Positions 45,165 to 56,679 of a stretch of DNA of 64,000 nt are shown one piece after another. The stretch lies in contig JAYGXS010000009.1 in the NCBI GenBank assembly GCA_036362985.1, positions 26,198,747-26,262,746 of the forward strand, given 5' to 3'. Each line of letters starts with the position of its first letter. The first letter of the stretch is position 1. The position numbers and the translations under genes are program-made. The notes beneath the pieces were generated by a model. The model was not told where the DNA came from. It did not search any database and saw only the letters and a program-made list of their open reading frames with translations. This DNA is from Ligula intestinalis. Lineage: Eukaryota > Platyhelminthes > Cestoda > Diphyllobothriidea > Diphyllobothriidae.

Positions 45165-45265
45165 AGGCCGGTTAGGCTTCTCTAGATTAACTGACAAAAG
45201 GGACATACGTTCGATTCCTCTGATGGGATCTGTGCTGGCTGATCTTCGGTGCTGTTAGGAGTCGA
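45165..45265 (+). repeat. Possible tRNA-derived repeat fragment (S5)
   Basis: A good B-box-like word acgttcgattcct (45208-45220) is followed 20 bp later by gtgctggctgatcttcgg, which resembles the family core GTATGACTGGCTGACGACGG. The A box is not convincing. Tentative member of the family at 13.1, 38.3, 52.4 and 57.4 kb. Confidence 0.35.
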
Positions 45266-45850
45266 CGCCTTCAGTGAGAAAAAGAAGGATGGCACTGCGT
45301 CTGAGTAGTACACAGTCAGTTTAATGTTTTTATCATTGACTTAAGCAATTCCATGAAGAAGGCTCACCCTGGAGAGAAAAAATATAAGCTATTACTTTCC
45401 TGGGGATTGCGCTATGTGGTTAAATAATTGGGGCGCATAAACAACTGAACGTGAACCGTGGCGTGGTCTAATGGTTGATAAGAAGCGTCGCAAGGATTTG
45501 CCTGTTATGTAGATGAAGCAAACATATTTCCGTTAATCTACAGACCACCACCGAAACAACTCAAATTCTTTTAAAAAGCCTTTTGAGGGAGGGCATGTTA
45601 ATGTTATCTCGTAACCCAGTAATAGGAGTGCAAGTGTGTAAAGTTAAATGCCTTCAGTTTCCATGGCCAATAGCTAATTGGTACAAAATTAGCAGCAAGA
45701 GAAAGCAGATTTTCCGGTTATCCTTAACAAACGACAATTGGCACAACTATATAGTGCTAGAGCGTCCTCTTTCAAATAAAGTTTTTTCTACAAAATTTTG
45801 TATATTCGTTTATGTGGCCTGGAAATGTGTGCAGCTCAAACACAGATATG
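45266..45850. other. Non-coding stretch, nothing recognised
   Basis: A 109-codon ORF from 45583 runs into the MITE and has no motif. Confidence 0.4.
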
Positions 45851-45853
45851 CAT

Positions 45854-46243
45854 GGTGGCTCACAAAAGTCTGTATACATTTAACATGCTTACTAAATTTA
45901 AATTTACCATAATTATAATATTTCAAAAGCATAAAAATGTTAACAAGTCCCATTTTATTGATTTTTTACTGAATGTTTCCAAACTGACGTCCATTTTGAT
46001 CATGGCAATGCTGACAACGCGAAGAAATTGAATCGCACACACCAAGAAACAATTCCCTTGGTACTTGGGTGCATTCATTTTGAATGGTTTCTTTCAATTC
46101 AGTCTCTGTTGCCAGAGTCACAATGCAGTGATAAGCAATAAATTGATATTTTTAAATATTATTTTCATTTTTGAAATCATAAAATAATAAACACCAAGTT
46201 TACGATTATTTAAAGTGTGTATAATTTTTTTGGGACACTCTGT
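45854..46243 (+). mobile_element. mariner/Tc1-like MITE, copy M2 (longer)
   Basis: The right part (46007-46243, ending in tttttttgggacactctg followed by TA) matches M1 at 24736-24983 in inverse orientation nearly throughout. The left terminus (ggtggctcacaaaagtctgt at 45854) is a diverged inverted copy of the right end. About 130 bp next to the left end (45875-46005) are absent from M1, so M2 better represents the parental internal structure. No transposase ORF. Confidence 0.7.
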
Positions 46244-46479
46244 ATTTATGCTGAATTAAATTTTCGGCTTCAGTGACCTTTAAAAGATCTAGCATTTGAA
46301 AAATTCATGTATTGGGCTTAATAAGCATGATGAAGAGGTATTGGAGCACTCCTTACTGTAGCATTTCTTTTGGTAACTCGGGGGAAAGAGTTTTATTCAC
46401 ATAAATATTAAAATTATAATGACAAATTAGAACTTAATCTGCGTTTTTTCGAATCAGGAAGAGATTTTATCACGTAGCC

Positions 46480-46990
46480 AGCATTAGACACCCCGGAGAT
46501 CCGAAATGCTGTGCATGGCCCAATTCCTACATTACGTGACCTATCACACAGTTTTTGGGGATTTTTTGTAGACTATTCTCTAAGTTAGCATTTTCAACGT
46601 AGTCTTTTAGAGTCTTTTAAGGTTCACTGTTATCTTTAGCTGAGATCAGAATGCTTAGCTCTCTCAAGAAATGGAGTATAGTTTGACATTTAGACTGTCA
46701 GGAAAAAAGGCATCGGTTTTCATGCTTTTTCCTACAAGCAAAGGAACCAGTGTGTGCGAAAGATTTTGCTTGCATGTAGCATGCTACTCTGTTCGCGAAA
46801 ATATCAGAGATGTTTTACTTGAATTTGGCAAAAACATGCCCCTTTGCACCGCTCTGAAAACGAGGGTCTTCTCATGGTGACCACCCGATGACCTCTATTA
46901 TATGCAAGGATGTGGAAGAGAAAAGTATGCTTTCCGCAAATATCGATGTTCGGTGGCAGAGCTCGGAAAGTACAAGCCAAAATATTTTTA
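46480..46990 (+). repeat. Dispersed repeat R2, copy 1 (partner at 49440-49980)
   Basis: Collinear with 49440-49980. Shared stretches include cttttagRgtt-like and gttgacattt words, tttttcctaca, ggttttgcttgca, gttcgc, a gttttattc/cttttatctt region, and ttccgcaa-tatcg followed by ctcRgtggc. About 500 bp, non-coding. Class unknown. Confidence 0.65.
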
Positions 46991-47535
46991 AATGCAGTTT
47001 CTCTTAGAAAGGATTACATAGGCGAGGATTTTATCATTGAATAATTTGCAGCCTTGATCCAAGGTCATTTTAACACACCAGGATACTAGCCTGCGTAAAG
47101 TAAACTCAGCAAGAATACGCGTATTCTATTGTATTTTGATGTCCATATTTTATCGATTACAACGGGAAACCACAAGTCCCCCTTACTGACCATGTTTCTG
47201 TAAACGTACGTCCTCCTAACGGGCTAAGTCGGTGATCTGCCAGCTTACCGGACTCCTGACCCAGCTAAGCGCACAGATATGAGATCCCGAGACTAATTGC
47301 GACAGATTACGCCCACTGATATGGCATTGGCCTAGTTCTACGGATTGTCCAAAAGCCTCAAGTCAAAACTTCCCCTTCGACCAGTCGTTGTGTTGACATG
47401 CAGTCATACTTAAAATCTGGTCAAATGAATGGCCCGTTTACCAACCAACTATTTTACGACAGGGCTCGAGGACTCAACTGATTCGGCCTCCGAATGTCTG
47501 GCCGTTATCTGGAAAGAGCGATTCAACCTGATCAT
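46991..47535. other. Non-coding stretch, nothing recognised
   Basis: No ORF or partner recognised. Confidence 0.4.
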
Positions 47536-47548
47536 ACAATAACGTATT

Positions 47549-48072
47549 TTGACGTGGTTTACATCTCACGTGTCGTTCTACGCAAACAACTCGAAGGGAC
47601 CTACACGAATCAATCAGAGCTCTAAAACTGACCAACTTATGCAACGCTTTGTCTTATGCCAAATAAATTGTTTCACATCCAATGGTAGAACATGCAGGGA
47701 CATCAAAAAGACGCCGATGGGTTACCGTATACCTAGTCTTATCGCAGAAACAGCTTTAAAAGAGCTGAGAAAAGCCGCCTTCAGCCAATACAAACATGCG
47801 TTCTGGTGCTGATACGCGGATGACAACTTCGTTATGATCAAATGGAAGAGGCTTTCAAACTTTCAAAACCTGCTTATCGGCTTCAAGGGGAGAAAGGAAG
47901 GCCCAACAACTGTCTTTCCTTGACGTCATCGTCACGTGCAGACCCAATGGAGAACTCAGAACCATGGCGTATAGAAAGGCGACTAACGTATCCCAAGTGT
48001 TCAACGCCCATAGAAACTACCTAATGGCGCACAAACGCAGCTGTATTAGGGCAATCCTGCAGAGGGTAAAAT
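47549..48072 (+). pseudogene. PLE lineage C reverse transcriptase remnant
   Basis: INCFTSNGRTC and then KKTPMGYRIPSLIAETALKELRK (47660-47780) correspond to motif B of PLE reverse transcriptases. A TGA at 47810-47812 directly precedes YADDNFVMIK (47813-47842), the catalytic motif C. In another frame from about 47910, LSFLDVIVTCRPNGELRTMA, then YRKATNVSQVFNAHRNY and a stop at 48070-48072, matches the conserved PLE block after the palm (FLDV, G-L, YRK). The stop before YADD is probably a CGA to TGA change. One frameshift lies between 47842 and 47910. Confidence 0.8.
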
Positions 48073-48174
48073 AGTTTGCAGTGAACCTGAGGGACAAGTG
48101 CAAGAACTCGGTCCCTTCGGGGCCAACTGGCAAGGAATAGATACCCGAACAGCTTCATTAGCTGCTGCTTCTGT

Positions 48175-48640
48175 ATGCACCCAAAAAGAACAAGCGGAGG
48201 ACAGCCATCAACATTCTGGCACATTCTACCGTACACAGAGAAGGTGTCAGAGGCAACGAAACCTGTCGCTGTAGAACTTGACGTGGGTATTGCCCATTGT
48301 CCGATAGCCACCATGCGTTCGCACATCATGCAAATTAATGACCCACTGCAGGTAGGTGAGCAGTCTGGCGTCTTTTATCAAGTGCCTTGCTGCGACTGTT
48401 CCTGTTCCTGTTATTATGCAGCGCAGAGTGGGCGATGACATAGCTCACGAATAACGAAGGACAACCAGGCAGCGCGAAAAGGCGACTCAGTGCGTCAGAT
48501 CGCTAAACACACACTGGAAGAAGGCCACCAATTCAATGTAACGGGCACGCGGATAACGGCACGCGTCACTTATAAGACGAGACGAGAAGTATTAAAAGGC
48601 CTGTATATGACACTCCACCTCCATCAACAGGCACGTTGAT
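48175..48640 (+). pseudogene. PLE lineage C GIY-YIG endonuclease remnant
   Basis: LPYTEKVSEATKPVAVEL (from about 48230), VGIAHCPIATMRSHIMQ and DPLQVGEQSGVFYQVPCCDC are the typical lead-in to a GIY-YIG domain in this PLE type (GVFYQ as the GIY part). The YIG part is YYAAQSGR, decayed, and the ORF stops at 48438. In other frames downstream, HTLEEGHQFNV (near 48510-48545) and TRREVLKGLYM fit the conserved histidine block after the active site. A Pro/Arg-rich stretch follows to about 48780. Inactive. Confidence 0.7.
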
Positions 48641-48974
48641 ATACCACCCTGCTATCAAAGGCTTCGTTCGCGCGGCCAAGGAGCGCGGCCCAGTTCCTGT
48701 CCAAGAACGCATGCCACAGCGCCACGGACGCACGCCGAGACGACAAGTGGGACGACATGGACGGGAACTAAAGCTATCACGACTGCTACCCCTACACCAC
48801 CCCTCCCACTTTCTCGTTTCACTTCTTGTTGTTCTCTCATCACCTCTGAATATGCCCTAGCGTATGAGTCCCAAAGCTCAGACTAACAAAAATGCTCTCC
48901 CACTGGTCACGCCTCTATCTTCTTTGCATTAAGAACATGGAGCTCGAATATTTGCTTCCAAAACTCAGGTTACC

Positions 48975-49270
48975 TTGTCTATCGTCGCAGTCATCACCGG
49001 GCTGAAGTGGACAGGCAAACCGCCGAAAACGGCCTGTCCATGCAGAAATGTCCTTCTACTGTTGATGCGGGCAAACACAACCACCCATTCAACACTACCA
49101 GCCCTCAGGCAGTTACCTCCTAGATAAGCCGGGGCAGGGCTGAAATTGACAGGGGATCCGTGGAAATATGGTATGCCACCTGCGGGATTAGCTACTTGAA
49201 CGTCGATGCACGCAATTATCTCCAATGACTTATCTCGAAGGGTAGTGAACATTTTTTCTATAGTGACCAT
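48975..49270 (-). CDS. Candidate exon or repeat-derived ORF with internal duplication
   Basis: The 101-codon minus-strand ORF contains two related segments, IPYFHGSPVNFSPAPA and AVFGGLPVHFSPVMTA, about 45 residues apart. It ends in ATAGACAAG|GTAACC, a possible splice donor. The DNA is GC-richer than its flanks. No known family is recognised and no acceptor stands out. It may be a real exon with a short tandem repeat or the remains of an unrecognised element. Confidence 0.25.
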
Positions 49271-49439
49271 TAGAAAAAACTAGCAGTTGGGGACTTGCTG
49301 GGGTTGGTTTGAATAAAGATTATTAAACGGCATTTGAGTGGACGTTACTACTGTATTTTTTTCGCAAACTCGAGATAGACAGATTTTTTAAATAAAATTT
49401 AATATCAAAATAACAGTGAGCTCTTAGAAATTTGTCATT

Positions 49440-49980
49440 ATTTGTTCGCTTCCGGAAAAAAATTTCCCGCGTAGACAACAGTAGGCACCCCAGTGTTCCA
49501 AACTTTTGTGCATGGGTTATACTTGGACTTTGTGATTCGACACGCACTTTTTGCAACTCTGAAAATTCCTCCCCGCGCGTCGGCATTTGCAACACACGTT
49601 TCCAGAGTCTCTTAGGGTTGGCTGTTATATTCAACTAAGATCAAGATTCTTACCTCTCCCAAAAAAGGAATTTAGGTTGACATTTCAGGAAAAGGAGGGG
49701 GCGGTTACTTAGAGTTCTTGTGTTTTTTTCCTACAGTCAGAGAAATCGGTGCATGTTATAAGGTTTTGCTTGCAACTGGCGAGTTGCTATGTTCGCAGAA
49801 TTATTAATGAAGATTGCTCACTGGCGTCTGGCGAAAACAGGTCTCTTTGCTCAAGTCGGAAAACTTTTATCTTCTCACTGCGAGCACCCACTGAATTATA
49901 CTACGTACGGAGTTGTCTAAGAAGTATAGTTGATTTCCGCAATTATCGTTGCTCAGTGGCCGAGTTCGGATAAGGTTAGG
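49440..49980 (+). repeat. Dispersed repeat R2, copy 2
   Basis: Partner of 46480-46990, same orientation, with scattered indels. It also has a similar cAC-CCC-RG-GWtCC start (caccccagtgttcc versus caccccggagatcc). Confidence 0.65.
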
Positions 49981-49984
49981 CGGA

Positions 49985-52330
49985 TGGTGTGAAAGGCGCT
50001 TTTTATTACGGAGAATCATGTAACAGCCGGCCCTTGAAAGCAACTATTTTAAATCAAACTCGATATATGTGCCATTTTTCTGGTGCATTTCAATGCCCTT
50101 ATAAATTCAAATGTATTTTATGACAAGGGAACTAGAACGAAGACACAAGTTATCCTCGGGCTTGGCCCCCACCAGCATGACCGGCAACACCAGATCTCAC
50201 ACAGTCCCCATCAACGAAGCTGGACCGCAGTTGGACGCGGTGCCTGTTGAAAACCAGCCTGACACCCGCGGGGCTGCCACACCAACGCCACTGCACGGAA
50301 TACTCGCCAACAAAGACGCACTTAAGAGAGCGGCCGGTTGTAGGGCCCAGTAGCAGCAGGCGGCCGGATACTTCGATAGAAACTCTTATTTACTCATTAA
50401 TTGGACCATCGCTCCACCTGCCAGACAGGACGCAGCCACCTGCCGCCGCCGCGACAACCGCGCTTGAATTCATTGCCTGTCAACATGTTGTTTGATAATA
50501 TGAATATTTGTGCAATTTTTCAAAAAAAGACATTCTCCAGGACTTTACTGTCCAAGAGTTGGTCATGCCGAATCGACAGCAGAAGGAGATAAAGTGATTT
50601 TGGCAAAAAATTGCCTTCCCGGGCATAACGTTTGTGCCTGATTGAAAAAAATATGAAGACACAAGTGCTAGTGGTCGGTGTGAATTAACTCGGGAGTTGC
50701 GCATCTTCCGCAATAACTTCCTAGCCTGCTCAGAAAGCTCCTTCTTCCTCACGCAGCATATATTTGCAAACTAGTTATTGAAGTAAAAATAGTCCATGGT
50801 GGAGCGAGTTCAGAATTTCTCTATATCGAGGTAATTACTTAGGGTAAACTCGGTTGTAAATCACACCTGAATATTTGTACGTAGAGTAATCCTTTAGAAA
50901 ATAGTGAGATTGCGTTCCAAAACCCTTCATGAATTATGATTGGTCATCAGCGTTTGATGCGAGCAACAAAAAATGTTTATTCTAGAGTTCATAATCAAAC
51001 TAAGAACTCAATCATGTTCCTAAACCATGTTACTTTCGTTCAATATGTTAATGTATTACGCTTAAATTAAACATCTAAATGTTCAAGGTAACAATGGTGT
51101 TCACTTTCGTGTAAGCGGTATTTGTTACAAAAGTTCAATTGTAGTACGTTATATTTATGTAACCTCTTTTCTTATTCATTTTCCACTGTTTTGTTTTAAA
51201 CTTATGCTAAGGCAAAAGCAAATAGCAAATTTTATATCGATGAAGCTCCGTTTCTTAGTTATTGTCAGAAAAGTCAACTCTCAAAACGTCATTTACCCCA
51301 GAAGTCCAGCAACGAGGGTGCACTTCAGCAGAATGATGAGACCCATGTGCTGAGTGCATGTAGCGGCAACATTTAATCAGTCAATTTCAAAATACCTTCG
51401 GAGGTTCGTGAAAGTAAAATGTTTTAAAAACTGCAAGCACCCTACCTAAGAGAAAGCATGAGAGTGGGAAGGCTTCTATGTAGATTCATTAAAAATCTTT
51501 AACAAAATTTTAGCATAATCACTCACCGATGATGAAATACGGGAGGAGGTACAGTTTCCAAGCGTTCCGCTCGTTAGGTAGGGGGAATGCTTTCCTTGGA
51601 GCTTCCTTGATCGACGAACCAGGTTATTTTGCATCGCTGATGCTGCTTTTTCTCACCGTGATGTAGAGGGTCCTGTTTGTCTTCTTATCACAATTTAAAT
51701 CACTTGGCGTTTTCGGGTGAAAGTTAATCCAGGGTTGATAAGCATTCCTTATGAGCAAACCCGTAGTTTAATATCCATAGCGAATAAACCTACTTCATTG
51801 CAATTTATTATAAATCTTATTTATTAGATTTTCATTTGGTTTTATTATTTGTATAGTTTAATTTAGTTAGTTCGGTTATTTTAAATCAGTCTTAATCAAA
51901 ATTTTACTTTGGTTAATTTACATTAGTTGAAATTTAAATTTATTAGTTTTATTCATTATTTTTCAATATCTCTTTGACATGCTTTACCTGCATAACATCT
52001 AGTGCCACCGGTCCCATATTATACAAACCTGCGGATACCTGTTACTGTGTTGTTGTTTATAAGGAATTCTGACCACTATTTTGAACTCTTACATGTACCA
52101 ATTTGGCTTTGTGGCACCTAAGTAATTGACCCCACCCGCTACGTTCACATATCGCAAAACATGGGTCATGTGTCGCAGATGCCGTAACGAAAACGTGCAC
52201 CTACTGTACTTAAGTGGTGCGGGTATTCAAACACTTGTCAACTAGGTCCAGACGTACAGAGAAATAATAAATTGGAACAATGTGTTCGCTCAGTAACTAC
52301 GAGGAAAGGAAGAACGAGAGATCAGAAAAC
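49985..52330. other. Non-coding stretch, no gene recognised
   Basis: Positions 50110-50480 are GC-richer with a small plus-strand ORF of Pro/Thr-rich composition and no motif. 51700-51960 is extremely AT-rich. Nothing else seen. Confidence 0.4.
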
Positions 52331-52334
52331 TATA

Positions 52335-52510
52335 AGACAGTGAGCCCATGACGCAATGTTTAGGGCGTCGAACTTCTAATTTACATCGTAGTGGTTTCGG
52401 AATTCGAGCGGGTCACCTACCTCTGGGCAACAATTAAGTTTTGTATGACTAAGTGACGACCGTAATAATATAGAAATAGTCATCCTAGTCTCCCCTGTCT
52501 TTGTAAGTAA
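52335..52510 (+). repeat. tRNA-derived SINE-like repeat, copy S4
   Basis: A tRNA-like head (52338-52425) contains the B-box-like word ggaattcgagcgg. It is followed by gtatgactaagtgacgaccg (52443-52462), a variant of the family core, then a tail with tagtctcccctgtctttg as in the other copies. It is more diverged than S1-S3, and the upstream body is not clearly recognisable. Confidence 0.65.
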
Positions 52511-52568
52511 TGTCCTACTGACTGTATTATTAGCTGACTTGCGATGTAGGCTCACCAAGGGACGAGTG

Positions 52569-52968
52569 NNNNNNNNNNNNNNNNNNNNNNNNNNNNNNNN
52601 NNNNNNNNNNNNNNNNNNNNNNNNNNNNNNNNNNNNNNNNNNNNNNNNNNNNNNNNNNNNNNNNNNNNNNNNNNNNNNNNNNNNNNNNNNNNNNNNNNNN
52701 NNNNNNNNNNNNNNNNNNNNNNNNNNNNNNNNNNNNNNNNNNNNNNNNNNNNNNNNNNNNNNNNNNNNNNNNNNNNNNNNNNNNNNNNNNNNNNNNNNNN
52801 NNNNNNNNNNNNNNNNNNNNNNNNNNNNNNNNNNNNNNNNNNNNNNNNNNNNNNNNNNNNNNNNNNNNNNNNNNNNNNNNNNNNNNNNNNNNNNNNNNNN
52901 NNNNNNNNNNNNNNNNNNNNNNNNNNNNNNNNNNNNNNNNNNNNNNNNNNNNNNNNNNNNNNNNNNNN
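52569..52968. other. Assembly gap (400 N)
   Basis: Unknown sequence of exactly 400 N, probably a scaffold gap of estimated or default size. Open frames crossing it are artefacts. Confidence 0.99.
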
Positions 52969-54945
52969 ATCACCGTTCGTATGGAATCCACTATTGGTGA
53001 CGCTGCTTTTCAGTATGACTAAAGTAGTCAAATTGCCCACAAGTGGTATTCGAGAACTTACAGCTACACTGAGTTCCACTCTTTGTTCATCTGAGGCTGG
53101 TCCGTCGGGCTTCTGTGGGTAATGGTGTTAGGTCGCCGATAGATTTATCAGATTTTATTCATCTGATATTGTTTTTCTTTCACCATGCATCAATTTAAGA
53201 AAGATAAGGAATCCCTGAAAATTCGCTCAAGCCATACATTGTCCTTGAGGCTATTTCATCATTCGATTCCCATAAAATATGCATTTACTACGAACGATAA
53301 CGGAAGCTTTCTCGCTTTTGGGATGAAATGAAGTTTACATTCTTTCACAATAGACTATAACCTACAGTGTATTCTAATTTTAATTTAGTTATTGGCGTTT
53401 CAATTAAAGCAAACTCTGCGAACAAGTGTTACGGTTTGTGAGTGTATAGCACATTAAATAAAAACGCTTTGTCAGGATGGAGACGTTTCGTTCGGAAGAA
53501 CTTTTAAAATGGTTACCTATAGGCTAAATGTTCCCGAATAATGCTTTTATGTTTCATTTACAATACTTTTAACCAAGCTGAAATGAAAACCAGCAAGACT
53601 GAGGAATTACATCGCAAATTAAACATAAGCAGTGCTGCAGGCTTTAGAACATTTCCTAAATTCCATAGAGCCGCAAAAAAGCCTTATTAATCAGGCTTCA
53701 AGAAACATTTCGCGAATGTATAAATGCAAATACTGGAGATGTGACTGCGTTTGCCTTTTTGGGGCGGATTGAGCATAGAAAGATCATCTCAACCGAACAA
53801 ACTCCTGCAAAGACAGAACAACTCTGCTCTTAAGTATTTTCATCTTCGATTTCGGTTTATAAAATCCTTCATGTACTAAGTCATCAAGGAGCAACAAACC
53901 AGTAGCCGTTTAAACTTTCGCATATACTTTAGGGTATGCTTTGTGCAGTTTAATTTTTACCAAAGCCTAGTTTACGCCTGGACCGCGTATGCACTGGTCG
54001 GCTGGAGAGTATTTTAATACTAACAACGCCTGTCTGAACAGCATTCGTTACCGTAGAATGGAGCATAGGACAAAAGCGGTTGAAAAAATAGAAACAAAAA
54101 GTGCCTTTGCGTTAGCGGCAGAAAAACTGTCAGTGTCATATATGGAAGTGCACCCCAGTCAACTTGCTTGAATTTCCATCCTAATTATGCGTTTTAAAGA
54201 AATAGAAAGGAGCTAGAAAATTCTAGCAATTGTTTTTACCATTGTTCCGGCGAATGTTGTCTACAAGATTTCGCAATGCACCGTTATGGTCTTTGTCAAT
54301 TAGTTTGCATGCTTTCGTTAATCCAGAAACATTATCCAGCCCATTGTCTGCAAGAAAACAAATTAAGCGTTCGAGAACTCACTGCATTTTGCTAGGCTCA
54401 CACTAGTTGTTGTAGGCTGAATGTTTTAATAACTATGACTCAGCAAACCTAGATATTTAGATGAGCAGGTAAGAAGGTTCACAATCACATATTCTTCAAC
54501 ATTTTTTTCGAGGGCGTCGTTGAACTAGCCGAAATGCATCGGCATGCGAGAGTGCGCATAAAGAAATTCATTACGATAAAAGTATGGTATCTTAACGACT
54601 GCGCTGCTTATTTCAAATTTTTATTCACCAAACAGCTACCGCAACATCTGACCTCGGTTTGCATCGTCCTCTTAAGTACAGCAAGTACAACTATTTTGTT
54701 TCAATTAGCCAGATGAAAGTCAATGCAAAACCACTTTGGTCGCAGGATCCTGTGCAATTTTTCGCTGCATTTTGCTTAGTTGCCTAGCATATTGCATATC
54801 AAAATACTTTTAAGAAGTCTATCCATAAGATAATCATAATAATTTTTATGCGTATGTCGTTTGGCGGGTAGGTGGACCGCAATTGAGAAGGCCGCGCCTC
54901 TTTTCAATCCCCTGGTTGTGTAAATTATTTTGCCAAGTGGGCCAG
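52969..54945. other. AT-rich non-coding stretch, nothing recognised
   Basis: Only short ORFs of about 60 codons (53989-54171, 54534-54716), no motifs, no repeat partners. Confidence 0.45.
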
Positions 54946-54949
54946 TCAT

Positions 54950-55430
54950 GCTGTGAAGCGCGCAGATGTCTTGGCCGTCTTGTCAGCCACTGCGCCCATC
55001 CCACCTCAGACAGCCAATCAGCTAAGCGGTGGCTTGTTGCTGGCGGTGGGAGGGGGAGGAAAGGGGAGAAAATGAGTTCGATTCTAAGCGTATCCCCTCC
55101 CTCACTATAAACAACCTGACGCGCTTGAAGCTTTCACGCTTTCGCTAAAAGCCGTGGTTTCGAAGGCTGCCAACTGACGGGATAACCTTGACCGTTCAGT
55201 CACTCCAGTGTGGGTCTTGTTTTGTGGAGTGGCGAACTTGAAGTAAGGCCCCTTTCCAATTTTGCCTTTATGGCACTCCCGCCTACGTGGGCAGGGTGTA
55301 CTGCTGTGACATGAACTGAAGCATTGGCCGTGCCAGCCACCTGCACCCTCCCATCGCCGGTCTCCTCGACTTTTGTCTTGACACCGGGTCGGGAGAGAGT
55401 GGAATAGATTGTATCTTTACTATAATTCAT
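54950..55430 (+). repeat. Dispersed repeat R3, copy 2
   Basis: Same orientation and order of shared words as 21110-21590: a gtcagccactgcgccc start, ctccctcactataa, gctaaaagccgtgg, aactgacggga, tggcactcccgc, gccagccacctgcaccctcc and tcgccggtct. GC-rich block in AT-rich surroundings. Confidence 0.75.
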
Positions 55431-55494
55431 CCTGAGTCACCGCGTTTGCCTTCAGTTGCGGTGGACGTAGTTGGAAACGATGGTTGGACGGTCA

Positions 55495-55625
55495 TATATG
55501 CTGCCTTATCTACTTAGCTATTTGTATAGAGGTACATTGTGTAGTTCCAATAGTCAGGTTTACTCACTCGACATTAATTTTCACACTTTTGGTGTTTCCG
55601 TTTTTTCTGAAAAAACAGTGTTTTT
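55495..55625 (+). repeat. Direct repeat R6, left copy
   Basis: Matches 56190-56325 in direct orientation at an offset of about 700 bp. Shared are ggtttactca and ttRtgtaSttcca, and the reading tctgaaaaaaca versus tgcagaaaagca at the end. About 75% similar by eye. Confidence 0.6.
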
Positions 55626-56189
55626 CTGACCAAAGCAATCTTACTATAAAAATTCTGACTAAAAATTCGAAGTAAACGCCATTTTCTGCAAATTTTGTTT
55701 GCAAGTTTCCTCTCTTGGAGATATGTTTGAATTGTTTCAAGGTTCTGGATAAATACAGAAGCCTGGGACTACTTAAATGCTATTTTTTAATGTAATGTAC
55801 AGGAGTTACTAACAAAGTGCTTAGCAGAAAGCCACCTCGCTACTATGTACAGACAGTTGTAGGTCGATATCCCATGACAATCATTAGTATAATCTTCTCA
55901 CACGTCTTATGTGCGCACTTAAAGTCTTCAGTCAGTGACATATTAATTACGGCCTCCGCGTTAGATGAAAAGACAGAACTTTTTTCCTTATCTAGAAAAA
56001 CAGCAAGGCAGGGTGGGAAATGGTGAGGAAGCGAGGATGTCTCATGTTTCATTTTTTGAGCCAACCTACTTGTGTGGCAAATAAAAGGTATTCTGGACGG
56101 AAAAATGCACTAGGTGCATTTCGCTCAGCCGGCCGCTAAATTTGCTACAAGAATATATCTTTTCACGGATTATTCACCACGGTTCGTAA
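55626..56189. other. Sequence between the R6 direct repeats
   Basis: No ORF with a motif. It could be the interior of an element flanked by the R6 copies, but nothing identifies it. Confidence 0.35.
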
Positions 56190-56325
56190 AAGATGCTGCA
56201 ATTATGCCGTTTCATTTTCTCCCTTGTTTTTATGGAGATACATTATGTACTTCCACCAGTTAGGTTTACTCAATTGACGAGTATTTTCATACATCTGGAG
56301 TGTCCGCTTTTGCAGAAAAGCAGTC
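56190..56325 (+). repeat. Direct repeat R6, right copy
   Basis: Partner of 55495-55625. Confidence 0.6.
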
Positions 56326-56674
56326 ATTTGATATCGAAGATATGCAGCTACTACCTATTTCTTTCATCTTATTGGCGTTGTCTAATTTTTCATTGGATAT
56401 TTTGGGCGCTGCCTTGGAACCGACCTCCGTAATACTGGGTATGATTTCAGGAGTCTGTGCATCTTTTATGAGGCAGACCAACCGTAGGAGGACCCGCGTC
56501 AGCCACTATCCCCAGTTTCACCGCCAACAAGTCAACTTTGGGGAAAAGCAAATCAACACATTCCTTTATGAGTCCAGGCATACAACGTTGCCCTACATTT
56601 TCAGTATTCAAAACTGGTTGATGCAAGAGTTACTCCATCCATCTAAAGCTTCAATGAACTTTCTAACGTCTTAG
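56300..56674 (+). CDS. Hypothetical ORF (124 codons), doubtful
   Basis: The frame overlaps the end of repeat R6. Residues about 17-50 are hydrophobic (LLPISFILLALSNFSLDI, then ALEPTSVILGMISGV) and could span a membrane. The second half is polar with RRRTRVSHYPQFHRQQ. No family is recognised, and there is no flanking exon or good start context. Its overlap with a repeat argues against a host gene. Confidence 0.2.
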   Translation: MSAFAEKQSFDIEDMQLLPISFILLALSNFSLDILGAALEPTSVILGMISGVCASFMRQTNRRRTRVSHYPQFHRQQVNFGEKQINTFLYESRHTTLPYIFSIQNWLMQELLHPSKASMNFLTS

Positions 56675-56679
56675 CCGAA

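Larger units (their letters stand above)
47540..48700 (+). mobile_element. Penelope-like element, lineage C, decayed
   Basis: Reverse transcriptase motifs B and C plus the post-palm segment (47640-48072) and a GIY-YIG-containing region (48200-48600) are readable in order but in several frames. Its sequence differs strongly from lineages A and B: motif C is YADD, and the inter-domain text is unrelated to the KKxLFLxxPF segment. It is thus a third PLE lineage. Both ends are uncertain. Confidence 0.75.

Noticed and set aside
45460..45500. tRNA-like 5' half (tggtctaatggttgataag)
   Set aside because: It has an A-box resemblance but no B box or matching acceptor stem within 80 bp.
52530..53079. 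Three ORFs of 153-175 codons
   Set aside because: They run through the 400 N and consist almost entirely of undetermined residues.
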